A stretch of 55,689 bases of DNA from Streptomyces sp. MJM8645 (GCF_001625365.1 NZ_LJJF01000005.1:1-55689), one strand, 5' to 3'. Positions 40,514 through 47,982 are shown, numbered from the stretch's first letter. Notes: generated by a model not told the origin, from the letters alone. Made by a program: numbers and translations.

Positions 40514-41377
40514 TTAGGCCGCCAGGCCGTGGCCGGTGGCCTTGCGCCAGGCGTCGACGACGTGGCCGGGCACGATGCCGGCCGGGGCGACGTCGTGGCC
40601 GTTGGCGGTGGCCCAGGCGCGGACGGTCTTGGGGTCGTAGTCGCGTTCGCGCTTGGGCTTGGGCTTGCGCTGCGGGGCGCTCTGCTCGGGCTGGAGCTCG
40701 GCCACGCGGCCGCGCAGCGCCTGCAGCTGTTCCTCCAGGTGCTGGATCTGGCTCTGCGCGGCGTGGAGCTCGTCGTCGGTGGCGCGCCGCTCGCGCAGGG
40801 CGGTGATGCCGACGCGGATGGCGCCCGCGTGCTGGCGCACCGCCGTGTCGGCGTGGGCCTGGCCCCAGGCGATGAGCTCGTTGAGGACCCGGTCCGCGGT
40901 GACGTCCTCGATGAGCTCGACCGGGACGGTGACGTGGTCCAGGTCGGTGAGGTCGACCGCCGGGGTGGGCGGGGTGACAGTGGCGACGAGGTCGCCGGCG
41001 GGCGGGTTCGCCGTGAGCATCTGGTGGACCTCGTCCAGCGGGATGCGGATCCCGGCGGCGATCTCCTCGGCGGTGCGGCCGTCGTTGCGCATCGACAGCG
41101 CGACGGCGGTGTAGGCGTTCGGGCTGGTGGCCATGGGCGTTCCCTCGGGGTTCGGCCGCCGGGCGGCGACGGTGTTGGGGGTGTCGGTCCTGTTGGGGAC
41201 AATGGGGCTGGTGGTGGGGCGAGCCACTGTCGCGGCAAGGCCGAGGGCGTCCAGGAGCAGGCTCAGGTCTTGCGGCCCGTCGGCGTTCGCGGCGCAGACG
41301 AGGGCGGCGGCGCGCTGGTCGGCGTCAGTGACGGTGCGGGTCGGGATCGAGGAGCCGCGTTCGACGGGGGCGGGCAT
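40514..41377 (-). CDS. Lsr2-type DNA-binding protein, possibly fused to an upstream small ORF
   Basis: The C-terminal 40 residues are the Lsr2 DNA-binding domain (TVRAWATANGHDVAPAGIVP, then GHVVDAWRKATG), which binds AT-rich minor grooves. A coiled coil precedes it (QIQHLEEQLQALRGRVAELQ). A HTH-like segment (RTAEEIAAGIRIPLDEVHQM) is near the middle. ATG 41134 has GAGGGA upstream and would give 206 residues. The frame, however, is open to ATG 41377, which overlaps the stop of the GGDEF gene, so 287 residues are possible; the extra linker is translated from a GTTGG-type repeat. Such proteins can silence horizontally acquired DNA. Confidence 0.75.
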   Translation of the reverse strand: MPAPVERGSSIPTRTVTDADQRAAALVCAANADGPQDLSLLLDALGLAATVARPTTSPIVPNRTDTPNTVAARRPNPEGTPMATSPNAYTAVALSMRNDGRTAEEIAAGIRIPLDEVHQMLTANPPAGDLVATVTPPTPAVDLTDLDHVTVPVELIEDVTADRVLNELIAWGQAHADTAVRQHAGAIRVGITALRERRATDDELHAAQSQIQHLEEQLQALRGRVAELQPEQSAPQRKPKPKRERDYDPKTVRAWATANGHDVAPAGIVPGHVVDAWRKATGHGLAA

Positions 41378-42081
41378 CAGGCGGCCCGGCGCAGGGTGTG
41401 GGCGAGGGTCAGCGGGGTGGGCCAGCGCCGTCCCCGGCGGCCGCGCTTCTTGCTGCGGTACATCGCGGCGTCGGCGGCCTCCAGGGCGGCGGAGACGGTC
41501 GGCACCGCGAGGTCGGCGAGCTGGGCCGCGCCGATGGAGGCGCCGACCTGCAGGAGGCGGCCCCGGTGGTCGACCGGTCGGGCGAGTGCGTCACGCAGTT
41601 TCGTCACGCGCTCGGCGAGGTCGCCGTGGTCGGGAACGGCGGCGACGAACTCGTCTCCGCCGAGGCGGCCAGCGCACCCGGCCGGGCCGCACCAGTCGGC
41701 GAGGCGGTGGGCGGTGGCGGCGAGCACGGCGTCTCCGGCGGCGTGGCCGTGCCGGTCGTTGACCGGCTTGAAGTGGTCGAGGTCGACCAGGAGCACCGCG
41801 GTGGGTCCGGCGGCGGCGAGCTGCTCGGCACGCTCGGTCCAGGCCTCGCGGGTGACGAGGCCGGTGAGCGGGTCGCGGCGGGCGATCTGCAGTCGGGCGG
41901 CGAGGCGGTCGCGGTCGGCGAGGGCCTCCTGCAGGAGCGGCAGCAACGCGGCCAGGTCGTGGTGGACGTACCAGGCGGCACGGGGGCCGGCGTCCTCGTC
42001 CAGCTCGGAGGCCCAGGTGCGGGCGTGGGCCTCCAGGTGTCGGCGGGCGCGGTCTATCAGGTCGGCGGGTGCGGGTGCCAT
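41377..42081 (-). CDS. GGDEF-domain diguanylate cyclase
   Basis: 234 residues. The N-terminal helices (about 1-65) lack a recognised sensor. The catalytic domain is at about 68-225: DPLTGLVTREAWTERAEQL, LLVDLDHFKPVNDRHGHAAG, and an intact GGDEF at 141-145, so it should make cyclic di-GMP from two GTP. The usual inhibitory RxxD upstream of GGDEF is absent, so product inhibition is unlikely. In Streptomyces cyclic di-GMP controls development through BldD, so the plasmid could alter host differentiation. GAGAGGAA precedes the ATG. The stop overlaps the next start (TGATG). Confidence 0.9.
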   Translation of the reverse strand: MAPAPADLIDRARRHLEAHARTWASELDEDAGPRAAWYVHHDLAALLPLLQEALADRDRLAARLQIARRDPLTGLVTREAWTERAEQLAAAGPTAVLLVDLDHFKPVNDRHGHAAGDAVLAATAHRLADWCGPAGCAGRLGGDEFVAAVPDHGDLAERVTKLRDALARPVDHRGRLLQVGASIGAAQLADLAVPTVSAALEAADAAMYRSKKRGRRGRRWPTPLTLAHTLRRAA

Positions 42082-42123
42082 GGTGGTGGTTCCTCTCCGT
42101 GCTGGATTGCGGGACGAGGGATG

Positions 42124-42164
42124 CCGGGGCGGCCGGCCTTTGGTCGGGTATGCGGCCGCCCCGG
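42124..42164 (-). repeat. Intergenic hairpin family B, copy 1
   Basis: CCGGGGCGGCCG pairs with CGGCCGCCCCGG, a 17-base loop. It lies between the stop of the 42184 gene and the start of the GGDEF gene. See B2 (44789) and B3 (47983). Confidence 0.7.
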
Positions 42165-42183
42165 TGCCGGTCGATGGCGGTGG

Positions 42184-43155
42184 TCAGGTGCGGGGCGCGG
42201 TGCTCCAGGGGTCCTCACCGAGGACCGTGAAGTGCTCGGGATCGGCCACGGTCTCGGCCACGGTCTCGGCCACGGCGGAGTGCTCGGGATCGGGAGCGTC
42301 GGCCTCCTCGCAGGTCTGGGTGCAGTACCGGCCGAAGTCGCAGAACGGGGCGCCGCACAGGTCGCACTCGGACTCTTCGGGTTCGCCCCAGAAGTCCTCG
42401 AAGTCGTCGTCCTGGTCGCCGTCGCCGAAGTCGTCCGGGGCGGTGTCTCCGGGGTGGCCCCAGGCGCAGGACCAGCACAGGGTCTCGCCGCCTTGGGTGG
42501 TCAGCCAGCAGCCGCGTTCGCGGCAGGGCTTGTAGGGCGTGCAGGCACACCGCTGGCATGCGGCCGGATCGCCGAAGGCCTCGCCGAGGGCCCGCCACAG
42601 GATGCCGCCGGAGCTGGGGCTGGCTTCGGCGAGGGTGACCTGCCAGGCCAGCTCCATCGCGCGGACGGCAGGGCGCCCGACGCCGCGCCAGAGCCATCGG
42701 ACCTCGCGGGCGGCGCGGGCCCGGCCAGCCCAGGTGTGCGCCTGGTAGGCGCGTTCGGTGACGACGATCGGCTCCGGCAGCGGGCCGAGGTAGGTGCAGC
42801 GGTACTCGCGGATATTCAGGCCCCACGTCTGGGCCGTGACGCGCAGCCGGTTCAGGACGTCCGGGTCGGTGACGAAGCCGGAGACGGCGGCGATCTGGGA
42901 CCACCACTGGCCGTCGGCCCCGACGTCGCGGCAGCCGGGCTGGGAGAAGTCGGTGACGTAGCCGCAGCGGTTGGCCAGCAGCAGGGTGGCGAAGAGTTCC
43001 GGGGTGCCGGTGGTCTCCTCGTCGGGGCCGGCCGCGGGGATGAGGGCCGGGTGGGACTTGATGCGGCCTTCCAGCCACTGGGCGGTGAGTTCGCCGAGGT
43101 CGGCGGCGGTGCGGGCGGCGCGCCAGCGCCAGCGGTCGCGGAGGGAGCGGAGCAC
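42184..43155 (-). CDS. DUF6919-like protein with zinc motifs
   Basis: 323 residues from GTG 43155 (TGGAGG upstream; the frame is open further but composition changes). The first 150 residues match the DUF6919 pattern as I know it from Streptomyces (RWRAARTAADLGELTAQWLE, GPDEETTGTPELFATLLLAN, RCGYVTDFSQPGC). The C-terminal half adds CQRCACTPYKPCRERGCW, LCWSCAW, an acidic stretch and CDLCGAPFCDFGRYCTQTCE, a treble-clef-like finger. The end has an imperfect tandem repeat (AVAETVAETVADPEHF). Function unknown. Confidence 0.75.
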   Translation of the reverse strand: MLRSLRDRWRWRAARTAADLGELTAQWLEGRIKSHPALIPAAGPDEETTGTPELFATLLLANRCGYVTDFSQPGCRDVGADGQWWSQIAAVSGFVTDPDVLNRLRVTAQTWGLNIREYRCTYLGPLPEPIVVTERAYQAHTWAGRARAAREVRWLWRGVGRPAVRAMELAWQVTLAEASPSSGGILWRALGEAFGDPAACQRCACTPYKPCRERGCWLTTQGGETLCWSCAWGHPGDTAPDDFGDGDQDDDFEDFWGEPEESECDLCGAPFCDFGRYCTQTCEEADAPDPEHSAVAETVAETVADPEHFTVLGEDPWSTAPRT

Positions 43156-43211
43156 GGGTGCCTCCAGGCAGTCTCGTGGTGCGGGGTGGCAGCGGGGTGC
43201 GGGAGGGCTGG

Positions 43212-43340
43212 TCAGCGGCCGGTTCGGGTGAGCTCGTGGGCGTGGCACAGGACCGGGGCGATCCGGCCGGTCCGGCCGGCCGCTCGCGGGTCGTCTTCGC
43301 AGCTGACGATCAGGACCTCGTCGTCGGCGTTGAACGTCAT
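43212..43340 (-). CDS. Small conserved-looking protein, 42 aa
   Basis: A short frame with clear coding character: MTFNADDEVLIVSCEDDPRA, then AGRTGRIAPVLCHAHELT. TGGAG lies eight bases before the ATG. The DDEVLIVS...GRTGRI pattern resembles KOW-like or Tudor-like beta barrels, which bind nucleic acid or protein, but it is too short to be certain. It lies between the HExxH gene and the DUF6919-like gene. Confidence 0.6.
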   Translation of the reverse strand: MTFNADDEVLIVSCEDDPRAAGRTGRIAPVLCHAHELTRTGR

Positions 43341-43450
43341 GGTGTGCTCCAGAAAGGGTTGGGCCCGTTGGGGGCAACAGGTCTGATGGGGTGGCGGGGT
43401 GTTCTCGACCGGGCCGGGACGCTGGTCTCCGGCCGGTCGATGAGGGCTGG

Positions 43451-44035
43451 TCAGGCGCGGACGGCGGCGAGGATCGCGGGCTCCAGCTCGTGGGCCTCGG
43501 CCTCCTCGAGGCAGATCTGCGCCTCGGCGCGGTAGGACTCGGCGATCGGCCGCTCGACCAGGCCGTAGTTGCCCTGCAGGTCGGCCAGCCGACTCTGGCG
43601 GCGGCCGGGCCGGTTGAGCTGGGCGGCGTGGACGAGCTCGTGGCCCAGCGTCTCGATCAGGTTGGTCTCGCCGGCGGCGAGCAGGTCCGGGGCGCAGAGC
43701 ACAACCAGGACCTCACTGCGGTCGCCGAGGAGGGTCATCGCCTGGGCGTCGTGGGCACGGGCGCTGCGCCAGGTGGCCAGCGCCTTGCCCAGGCGGGTGC
43801 GCAGCGAGGCGCCGCCCACGGCGGAGGCCTCGGCCTGGGTGGCGATCCAGGCGCCGGCCGCGCGGCCGGTGATGACGATCCGCACCGGCGGCAGCGCCCC
43901 GGCGAGCCGCTCGACGGCCTCGGCGATGGGGCCGGCCAGGCGGCGGACCGGGTCAGCGGCCAAGTCGGTGCGCCAGGAGGGGGTCGCGGCGGTGGTGATG
44001 GCGATCTCGTTCGACGCGGTCTCGGCGTGCGGCAC
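43451..44035 (-). CDS. HExxH zinc-metalloprotease-like protein
   Basis: 194 residues. The motif GHELVHAAQ (His132, Glu133, His136) is the zinc-binding and catalytic helix of minimal gluzincin-like proteases; a third ligand could be Glu at AESYRAEAQICLEEAEAHE. A short beta-rich N-terminal region (VRIVITGRAAGAWIATQAEA) precedes it. No signal peptide, so it is cytoplasmic. GTG 44035 is chosen because GGAGGGGG lies just upstream and because the promoter copy 3 would start transcription near 44074, downstream of the alternative ATG 44095. It could cleave a regulator or a host protein. Confidence 0.75.
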   Translation of the reverse strand: MPHAETASNEIAITTAATPSWRTDLAADPVRRLAGPIAEAVERLAGALPPVRIVITGRAAGAWIATQAEASAVGGASLRTRLGKALATWRSARAHDAQAMTLLGDRSEVLVVLCAPDLLAAGETNLIETLGHELVHAAQLNRPGRRQSRLADLQGNYGLVERPIAESYRAEAQICLEEAEAHELEPAILAAVRA

Positions 44036-44080
44036 GGTGCGTCCCCCTCCGGGTCGGTGTGGGCTGTCGCCCACACCCCC

Positions 44081-44130
44081 AATATGCCAACTCAAAGTTG
44101 GCTTGTCTAGTATTGGCCAACATCAAGTTG
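44081..44130 (-). promoter_or_regulatory. Shared promoter/operator, copy 3
   Basis: On the minus strand: half-site GTTGGCCAAT, -35 TAGACA (44104-44109), a 17-bp spacer with GCCAAC-TTTGA-GTTGGC, -10 CATATT (44081-44086). Drives the HExxH gene. Confidence 0.75.
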
Positions 44131-44210
44131 TCATTAGTGGCGTTGGGCCTGTCGGGGGTGTTGGGTCTTACATGGCCTGAGCTGGTCCGATGTACCTGGT
44201 CAGCGGGCAG

Positions 44211-44750
44211 TCAGGTCCGGTCGGCCCGGTCGGCGCCCGTGCCGGCGGTGTGGAGCAGTGCGAGGGTCAGGGCGCGGATCTGGTCGGCGAGGGCGTACGT
44301 CGTGGCGTCGAGATTGCCGCTGAGGCTGTCCGCGATGCGCAGCGCCTCGGCCCGCAGGTCGCGCACCGGGGGCTGGACGGGAGCACCGTAGTTGTGGGCG
44401 TGGACGACCTGGGCGCGGCTGGTGAGGGCGGGGCCGCGCAGAATCGGGCTGTCCTGGTACCGCCAGTCCTGGACGAGCAGTACGACCCGCTTGCCGTCGT
44501 GGGTGGCGTCGACGGCCCACAGTTCCTGATTGGCGTCGGCTTTCAGGAGTTCGGCGTCCAGCAGCATGCTGCTGGTGGCGCGGGCCGGGGTGAGGGGGGT
44601 GATGCCGAGGTCGGCGAGCACCTGGTTGATCTCGTCGGCGCCGCGCCGGACCTGGTCGGCCCAGGTGACGCCTCCGGTGTGGCGGTACTCGGCCTCGGCG
44701 GCCGCGTACCAGACCGGGGTGGCCTTCTGGTCGGTGGCGGTGTCGGTCAT
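44211..44750 (-). CDS. Hypothetical protein, 179 aa
   Basis: Unassigned. Helix-rich N-terminus (WADQVRRGADEINQVLADLG), a central beta part (ELWAVDATHDGKRVVLLVQD) with YQDSPILRGPALTSRAQVVH, and a C-terminal helix (ALADQIRALTLALLHTAG). GGAAGG precedes ATG 44750. It lies upstream of promoter copy 3, so the read-through transcript of the block and the HExxH gene may be separately controlled. Confidence 0.65.
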   Translation of the reverse strand: MTDTATDQKATPVWYAAAEAEYRHTGGVTWADQVRRGADEINQVLADLGITPLTPARATSSMLLDAELLKADANQELWAVDATHDGKRVVLLVQDWRYQDSPILRGPALTSRAQVVHAHNYGAPVQPPVRDLRAEALRIADSLSGNLDATTYALADQIRALTLALLHTAGTGADRADRT

Positions 44751-44788
44751 GATGGTGGCCTTCCTGTCGCTTCGTGCGGGATGGAGGG

Positions 44789-44833
44789 CCCGGGGCGGCC
44801 GGTGTGCCGGCCAGCGTGGCGGCCGCCCCGGGG
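44789..44833 (-). repeat. Intergenic hairpin family B, copy 2
   Basis: CCCGGGGCGGCC pairs with GGCCGCCCCGGG; the loop contains GTGTGCCGGCCAGC. It sits between the stop of 44839 and the start of 44750. Confidence 0.7.
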
Positions 44834-44838
44834 CGAAT

Positions 44839-45525
44839 TCAGAACGTCAGCTCGTCGTCGGTGTTCGCGCCGAGGTACGCCGGCGGGGCGACCGTCGGCC
44901 GGACGGGCGGCTCGGGCTTGTCGCCGAGGGCCAGGGCCGCCATGTCGACGTAGGCGGCGGCTTCGCGCAGCGCGGCGGCCTCCTCCTGGTCGCACCGCTC
45001 ACCGCGGGCGCTGTACTGCTCGGCGGCACGGGCGAGCAGGTCGTGGAGGTCGCGGACCAGGTGCGAGGCCTGGAGGCTGATGAGCAGGTCGTCCAGGTCG
45101 GCGTCGGGCTGGGTGAAGTCGAGGCGCGCTTGGCCGACGGCGACGGCGGCTTCGAGCGCCCAGTCGATGGCCTCCGGCCAGGCGACGTCGCGCCCGGTCT
45201 CGTAGACGCCGGGGGCGTCGTCGTCGGTGAAGGCCGCGGCGGGGATCTCATAGAGGTCCTCGGCGGCCGGGCCGACCAGGTCGGCCAGCGTGGCCAGGAC
45301 GTCCCGCAGGATGTAGCCGCAGCCGGCCAGGGCCGTCACGAGGACCGTCAGGGCGGGGAGGGTCAGGTCGGCGACGGCGCTGTGGCCGCCGATCGGGGCG
45401 AAGTGCGCGGTGGTCAGGGCGGCGGCGGCCAGGGCGGTGGCGATGTAGACGCCGTCACCGAAGGAGTCGAGCAGGAACGCAGCGGCGGCGCGGGCGCGGT
45501 AGGCGCGGTTGAGGTGCTCGGTCAC
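44839..45525 (-). CDS. Membrane protein with acidic cytoplasmic tail
   Basis: 228 residues. Two hydrophobic helices at about 25-47 and 53-85 (GVYIATALAAAALTTAHFAP; LTLPALTVLVTALAGCGYIL), then a long acidic helical region (DVAWPEAIDWALEAAVAVGQ, LISLQASHLVRDLHDLLARA). Family unknown. Together with the other small membrane proteins of this block it could belong to the intramycelial spread functions (Spd) known on Streptomyces plasmids. GTG 45525 has GAGGAC close upstream. Confidence 0.7.
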   Translation of the reverse strand: MTEHLNRAYRARAAAAFLLDSFGDGVYIATALAAAALTTAHFAPIGGHSAVADLTLPALTVLVTALAGCGYILRDVLATLADLVGPAAEDLYEIPAAAFTDDDAPGVYETGRDVAWPEAIDWALEAAVAVGQARLDFTQPDADLDDLLISLQASHLVRDLHDLLARAAEQYSARGERCDQEEAAALREAAAYVDMAALALGDKPEPPVRPTVAPPAYLGANTDDELTF

Positions 45526-45560
45526 GATGTCCTCGGCTCTCGGGAGGAGCGGGCCGGACT

Positions 45561-45632
45561 GTCCGGTCCGCCGCACCGCACCCAGTCCCCCGGCTGGCTG
45601 CGGGGAGCTGGTGCGGCACGGCGGTCCGTCAG
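45561..45632 (-). repeat. Intergenic hairpin family A, copy 1
   Basis: GTCCGGTCCGCCGCACCGCACC at one end and GGTGCGGCACGGCGG plus TCCGTCAG at the other; the arms pair as CCGCACCGCACC with GGTGCGGCACGGCGG (imperfect). The right end overlaps the stop of the 45629 gene. Confidence 0.75.
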
Positions 45633-46072
45633 GCTCGGCGGCCCAGCAGGGCGCGGCGGGTGCGGCGTTCACCGGCGGGCAGCTGCCGGACGGTGAACGC
45701 CGGCTCGACGGCCTCCGGCAGCGACAGGACGATGCGGGTCGCCAGCCGGGTGCGGTCGGGGTGCTCGGCTCCGGCGGCCGCCGCCATGCCCCGGTAGCCC
45801 TGGGCGATGCCGCGCGCGGCCCCGGCGATGCGGCGGGCCTCTCCGAGGGTGGCGAGGGCCCAGTGGTGGCGTACCTCCTCGCCTTGGCCGACCGCGCCGG
45901 CGGGCAACACCAGCTCCACGACCAGCTGCAGGGCCAGGCCGTTGAGCCTGGGGTCGAAGTAGGAGCCCTGGGAGTGGGCATCGCCGGCGTGCGCGTTCAG
46001 GGTGAGCTCCAGGGCCCGCAGGGCGTTGGAGGTGCTCCCGGTGGTGGCCGCGTTCCAGGTGAGCGTGGGCAT
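45629..46072 (-). CDS. Hypothetical protein, 147 aa
   Basis: Unassigned, mainly helical (NALRALELTLNAHAGDAHSQ, LNGLALQLVVELVLPAGAVG, EEVRHHWALATLGEARRIAG) with a basic C-terminus (GERRTRRALLGRRA). GGAG precedes ATG 46072. It may be a DNA-associated protein. Confidence 0.65.
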   Translation of the reverse strand: MPTLTWNAATTGSTSNALRALELTLNAHAGDAHSQGSYFDPRLNGLALQLVVELVLPAGAVGQGEEVRHHWALATLGEARRIAGAARGIAQGYRGMAAAAGAEHPDRTRLATRIVLSLPEAVEPAFTVRQLPAGERRTRRALLGRRA

Positions 46073-46138
46073 GCGAACTCCGCTCCGGTCCCTTTGGACC
46101 TGTTGGACCTGTTGGGGGTGTTGGGGTGGCGGACGCCT

Positions 46139-46211
46139 GTCCGGTCCCCCGCACCGCACCGGCGGCCCCGCTGGCTGCGGAGGTCTTCGGTGCGGCACGG
46201 CGATCCGTCAG
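46139..46211 (-). repeat. Intergenic hairpin family A, copy 2
   Basis: GTCCGGTCCCCCGCACCGCACC ... GTGCGGCACGGCGATCCGTCAG in the same layout as copies 1, 3 and 4, directly after the 46214 stop on the minus strand. Confidence 0.75.
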
Positions 46212-46213
46212 AC

Positions 46214-46654
46214 TCAGGCTCGCGGGGTGCGGGCCCTGCCTTGGGCGAGCGCGGCCCCGGCCTGAGCCTTGGTCGCCTGCCCGGCCTCACGGCCGCTGCG
46301 GTACTCGTTGAAGCTGCGCAGCACCATCACGGCGACGACCGCGATGACGAGGCCGGTGATGGCCAGGGTCTGCAGCATGCTGATGAGCATCGGGCCGAGG
46401 AGGACCAGGGCGGCGACCGCCCCGGCGCCGGCGCCGCCCGCGAGGATCAGGCGCAGGGTGATCGGGCCGAGCTCGCTGGCCTGCTGCGGCTGCTGCATGA
46501 CGATGACCTGCGGCGGGGCCGCGTAGTACGGCATCTGGCCGGGCTGCTGGACGACGCCCTGCAGCTGGGTGCCGTACGGGCTGGGTGCGGGGTAGTAGGC
46601 GGCCGGCTGGACCTGGTGGCCGGTCATCGGCACCGGGACGTAGTGGTCGACCAT
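46214..46654 (-). CDS. Membrane protein with Pro/Gln-rich N-terminus
   Basis: 146 residues. The first 60 are rich in Gln, Pro and Tyr (VQPAAYYPAPSPYGTQLQGV, QPGQMPYYAAPPQVIVMQQP), followed by two adjoining transmembrane segments (LRLILAGGAGAGAVAALVLL and MLQTLAITGLVIAVVAVMVL) and a short basic tail. The arrangement resembles small DUF- or Spd-type plasmid membrane proteins. GGAGG precedes ATG 46654. Confidence 0.75.
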   Translation of the reverse strand: MVDHYVPVPMTGHQVQPAAYYPAPSPYGTQLQGVVQQPGQMPYYAAPPQVIVMQQPQQASELGPITLRLILAGGAGAGAVAALVLLGPMLISMLQTLAITGLVIAVVAVMVLRSFNEYRSGREAGQATKAQAGAALAQGRARTPRA

Positions 46655-46692
46655 GCGGTGGCCTCCGATCTGGTGGGCGGGTGATCCGGTCT

Positions 46693-46758
46693 GTCCGGTC
46701 CCCCGCACCGCACCGGCCCCGGGGACTCCGGGGGCGGTGCGGCACGGCGGCACGTCAG
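46693..46758 (-). repeat. Intergenic hairpin family A, copy 3
   Basis: Same arms as copy 2 (GTCCGGTCCCCCGCACCGCACC, then GGTGCGGCACGGCGGCACGTCAG); its right end includes the stop of the 46755 gene. Confidence 0.75.
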
Positions 46759-47345
46759 CCCGTGCAGCTGATGGAGCCGAGGAAGCGGCCGTGGGCGTCG
46801 TGCCGGGCCAAGGTTCCGGTGCCCTTGCACCGGTGGCAGTTGGCGTGCGTGCCGGTGGTGAGCGGGCGGGCCGAGCGGCGGCGTCGGATGACGTACGCCC
46901 GGCCGGTGTCCCAGGCCCAGGAGCCGACGGCGCGGGCGGCCCGGCCGACGGGGCGCAGGGCGCCCCGGTAGAGCACGGTTCCGGCGACGGCCGTGGTGCC
47001 GACCAGTGCGAGGACCGGATGCTCCCAGGTGAACTTGGCCGCGCGCATCGCTTGGGCACCGATGGACTTGGCCGGGGCCTTCTTCTTCGCCGGGGTCTTC
47101 TTCGTGGTGGCGGGTCCGGCGCTGGTCTGCGCGGGGGCCGCCGCCTTCTTCTTGGTCGCGGGTGCGGCGGCGGTGCGTTGTGCCGGGGCCGCGGTCTTCT
47201 TCGCGGGCCGCGCGGGTGCGGCGGCCTTCTTGGCGGGGTGCTTGGCCGGGGCAGTGGTCTTCTTCGCCGGGGCCTTCTTCGCGATGGCCTTCTTGGCCGC
47301 CGTCTTCTTGGCGGCCGCCGGGGCCGGCGGGGTGGTGGTGCTCAC
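46755..47345 (-). CDS. Histone-H1-like Lys/Ala/Pro protein with membrane segment and zinc motif
   Basis: 196 residues in three parts. Residues 1-95 are repeats of Lys-Lys, Ala and Pro (AAKKTAAKKAIAKKAPAKKT), the composition of bacterial histone-H1-like proteins that bind DNA. A hydrophobic segment follows at about 105-125 (HPVLALVGTTAVAGTVLY). The C-terminus has one CxxCxGxG unit (CHRCKGTGTL) and a final SCTG, as in a DnaJ-type zinc centre cut to a single unit. The combination suggests tethering DNA to the membrane, for example at the transfer site. GTG 47345 follows AGGGGG. Confidence 0.75.
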   Translation of the reverse strand: MSTTTPPAPAAAKKTAAKKAIAKKAPAKKTTAPAKHPAKKAAAPARPAKKTAAPAQRTAAAPATKKKAAAPAQTSAGPATTKKTPAKKKAPAKSIGAQAMRAAKFTWEHPVLALVGTTAVAGTVLYRGALRPVGRAARAVGSWAWDTGRAYVIRRRRSARPLTTGTHANCHRCKGTGTLARHDAHGRFLGSISCTG

Positions 47346-47376
47346 GGAACCCCCTGGTGGCAGGCGGGGCCGGGCT

Positions 47377-47443
47377 GTCCGGTCCCCCGCGCCGCACCGG
47401 CTCCCGCTGGTGGCGGGGTCGGTGCGGCACGGCGGGCCGTCAG
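47377..47443 (-). repeat. Intergenic hairpin family A, copy 4
   Basis: GTCCGGTCCCCCGCGCCGCACC ... GGTGCGGCACGGCGGGCCGTCAG. One base differs in the left arm. The right end includes the stop of the 47440 gene. Confidence 0.75.
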
Positions 47444-47661
47444 CAGGCGAGCGGTTCCTCGGTGCCGTAGATGCCGTAGATGCCGTCCGGGTCCCAGGTC
47501 GGGTCCAGGAAGCGGCGGATCCGGATGTTCATGTAGATCTCGGCGTGCCGGTATTCGCCGGCCTCGTCGTGGGCTACGGCGGCCCGGATCAGCTCGTCCT
47601 CGGTCATGTCCTTGCCGGGCTTGTGGAGCCAGGACTCGCCTTCGTACGGGGTGAGGTCCAC
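47440..47661 (-). CDS. Small hypothetical protein, 73 aa
   Basis: Unassigned; helix-rich centre (MTEDELIRAAVAHDEAGEYR, HAEIYMNIRIRRFLDP). The DNA for DPDGIYGIYG is a 9-bp tandem repeat. GTG 47661 has AGAGAGGAC upstream; only 12 bp separate it from the next gene, so they are co-translated. Confidence 0.65.
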   Translation of the reverse strand: MDLTPYEGESWLHKPGKDMTEDELIRAAVAHDEAGEYRHAEIYMNIRIRRFLDPTWDPDGIYGIYGTEEPLAC

Positions 47662-47673
47662 CTGCTGTCCTCT

Positions 47674-47913
47674 CTATGCGGCGGGCAGGTTCTTGATCTG
47701 CTTGCGGATGTACTCGCGGGAGTAGCCGAGCGCGTCGACCGCGTCGACCTGGCGCAGGGCGCCGGAGTCGATCTCGTCGCGGACCTTGCTCCAGAACGCG
47801 GTGTCGACCGCGGCGTGGCCCTCCTCGCGCTCGGCGAGGGCGTCGGCCAGACGCTTCTTGGCGGCGGCGCGGGCCGCTTCCTTCGCGGCCTTGTCGGTGT
47901 TGTCGGTGCTCAT
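47674..47913 (-). CDS. Small HTH-like protein, 79 aa
   Basis: Charged N-terminal helix (KAAKEAARAAAKKRLADALA), then a probable helix-turn-helix at about 45-75 (DSGALRQVDAVDALGYSREY, IRKQIKNL). ACAGGAGCC precedes ATG 47913. A small plasmid-borne DNA-binding protein such as this is one of several candidates for the repressor of the shared promoters. Confidence 0.65.
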   Translation of the reverse strand: MSTDNTDKAAKEAARAAAKKRLADALAEREEGHAAVDTAFWSKVRDEIDSGALRQVDAVDALGYSREYIRKQIKNLPAA

Positions 47914-47982
47914 GTGCAGGCTCCTGTTCGGATCAGGGACGATGGGTTCTCCCCCCTGCTCCTCTTGGAGCGGGTCGGGTGG

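Noticed and set aside
41398..43386. Plus-strand 662-codon frame across the GGDEF and DUF6919-like genes
   Set aside because: Glycine/valine-rich shadow; the GGDEF motif and zinc motifs are on the opposite strand with ribosome-binding sites.
9045..46130. GTTGG/CCAAC repeats considered as a CRISPR array
   Set aside because: The copies are isolated, kilobases apart, vary in sequence, and lack regular spacers or cas genes.
9045..46130. Collagen-like Gly-Pro-Thr peptides in many frames
   Set aside because: They are translations of the GTTGGNCCAAC repeats in non-coding DNA, except for the in-frame copies at about 18490 and 41170.
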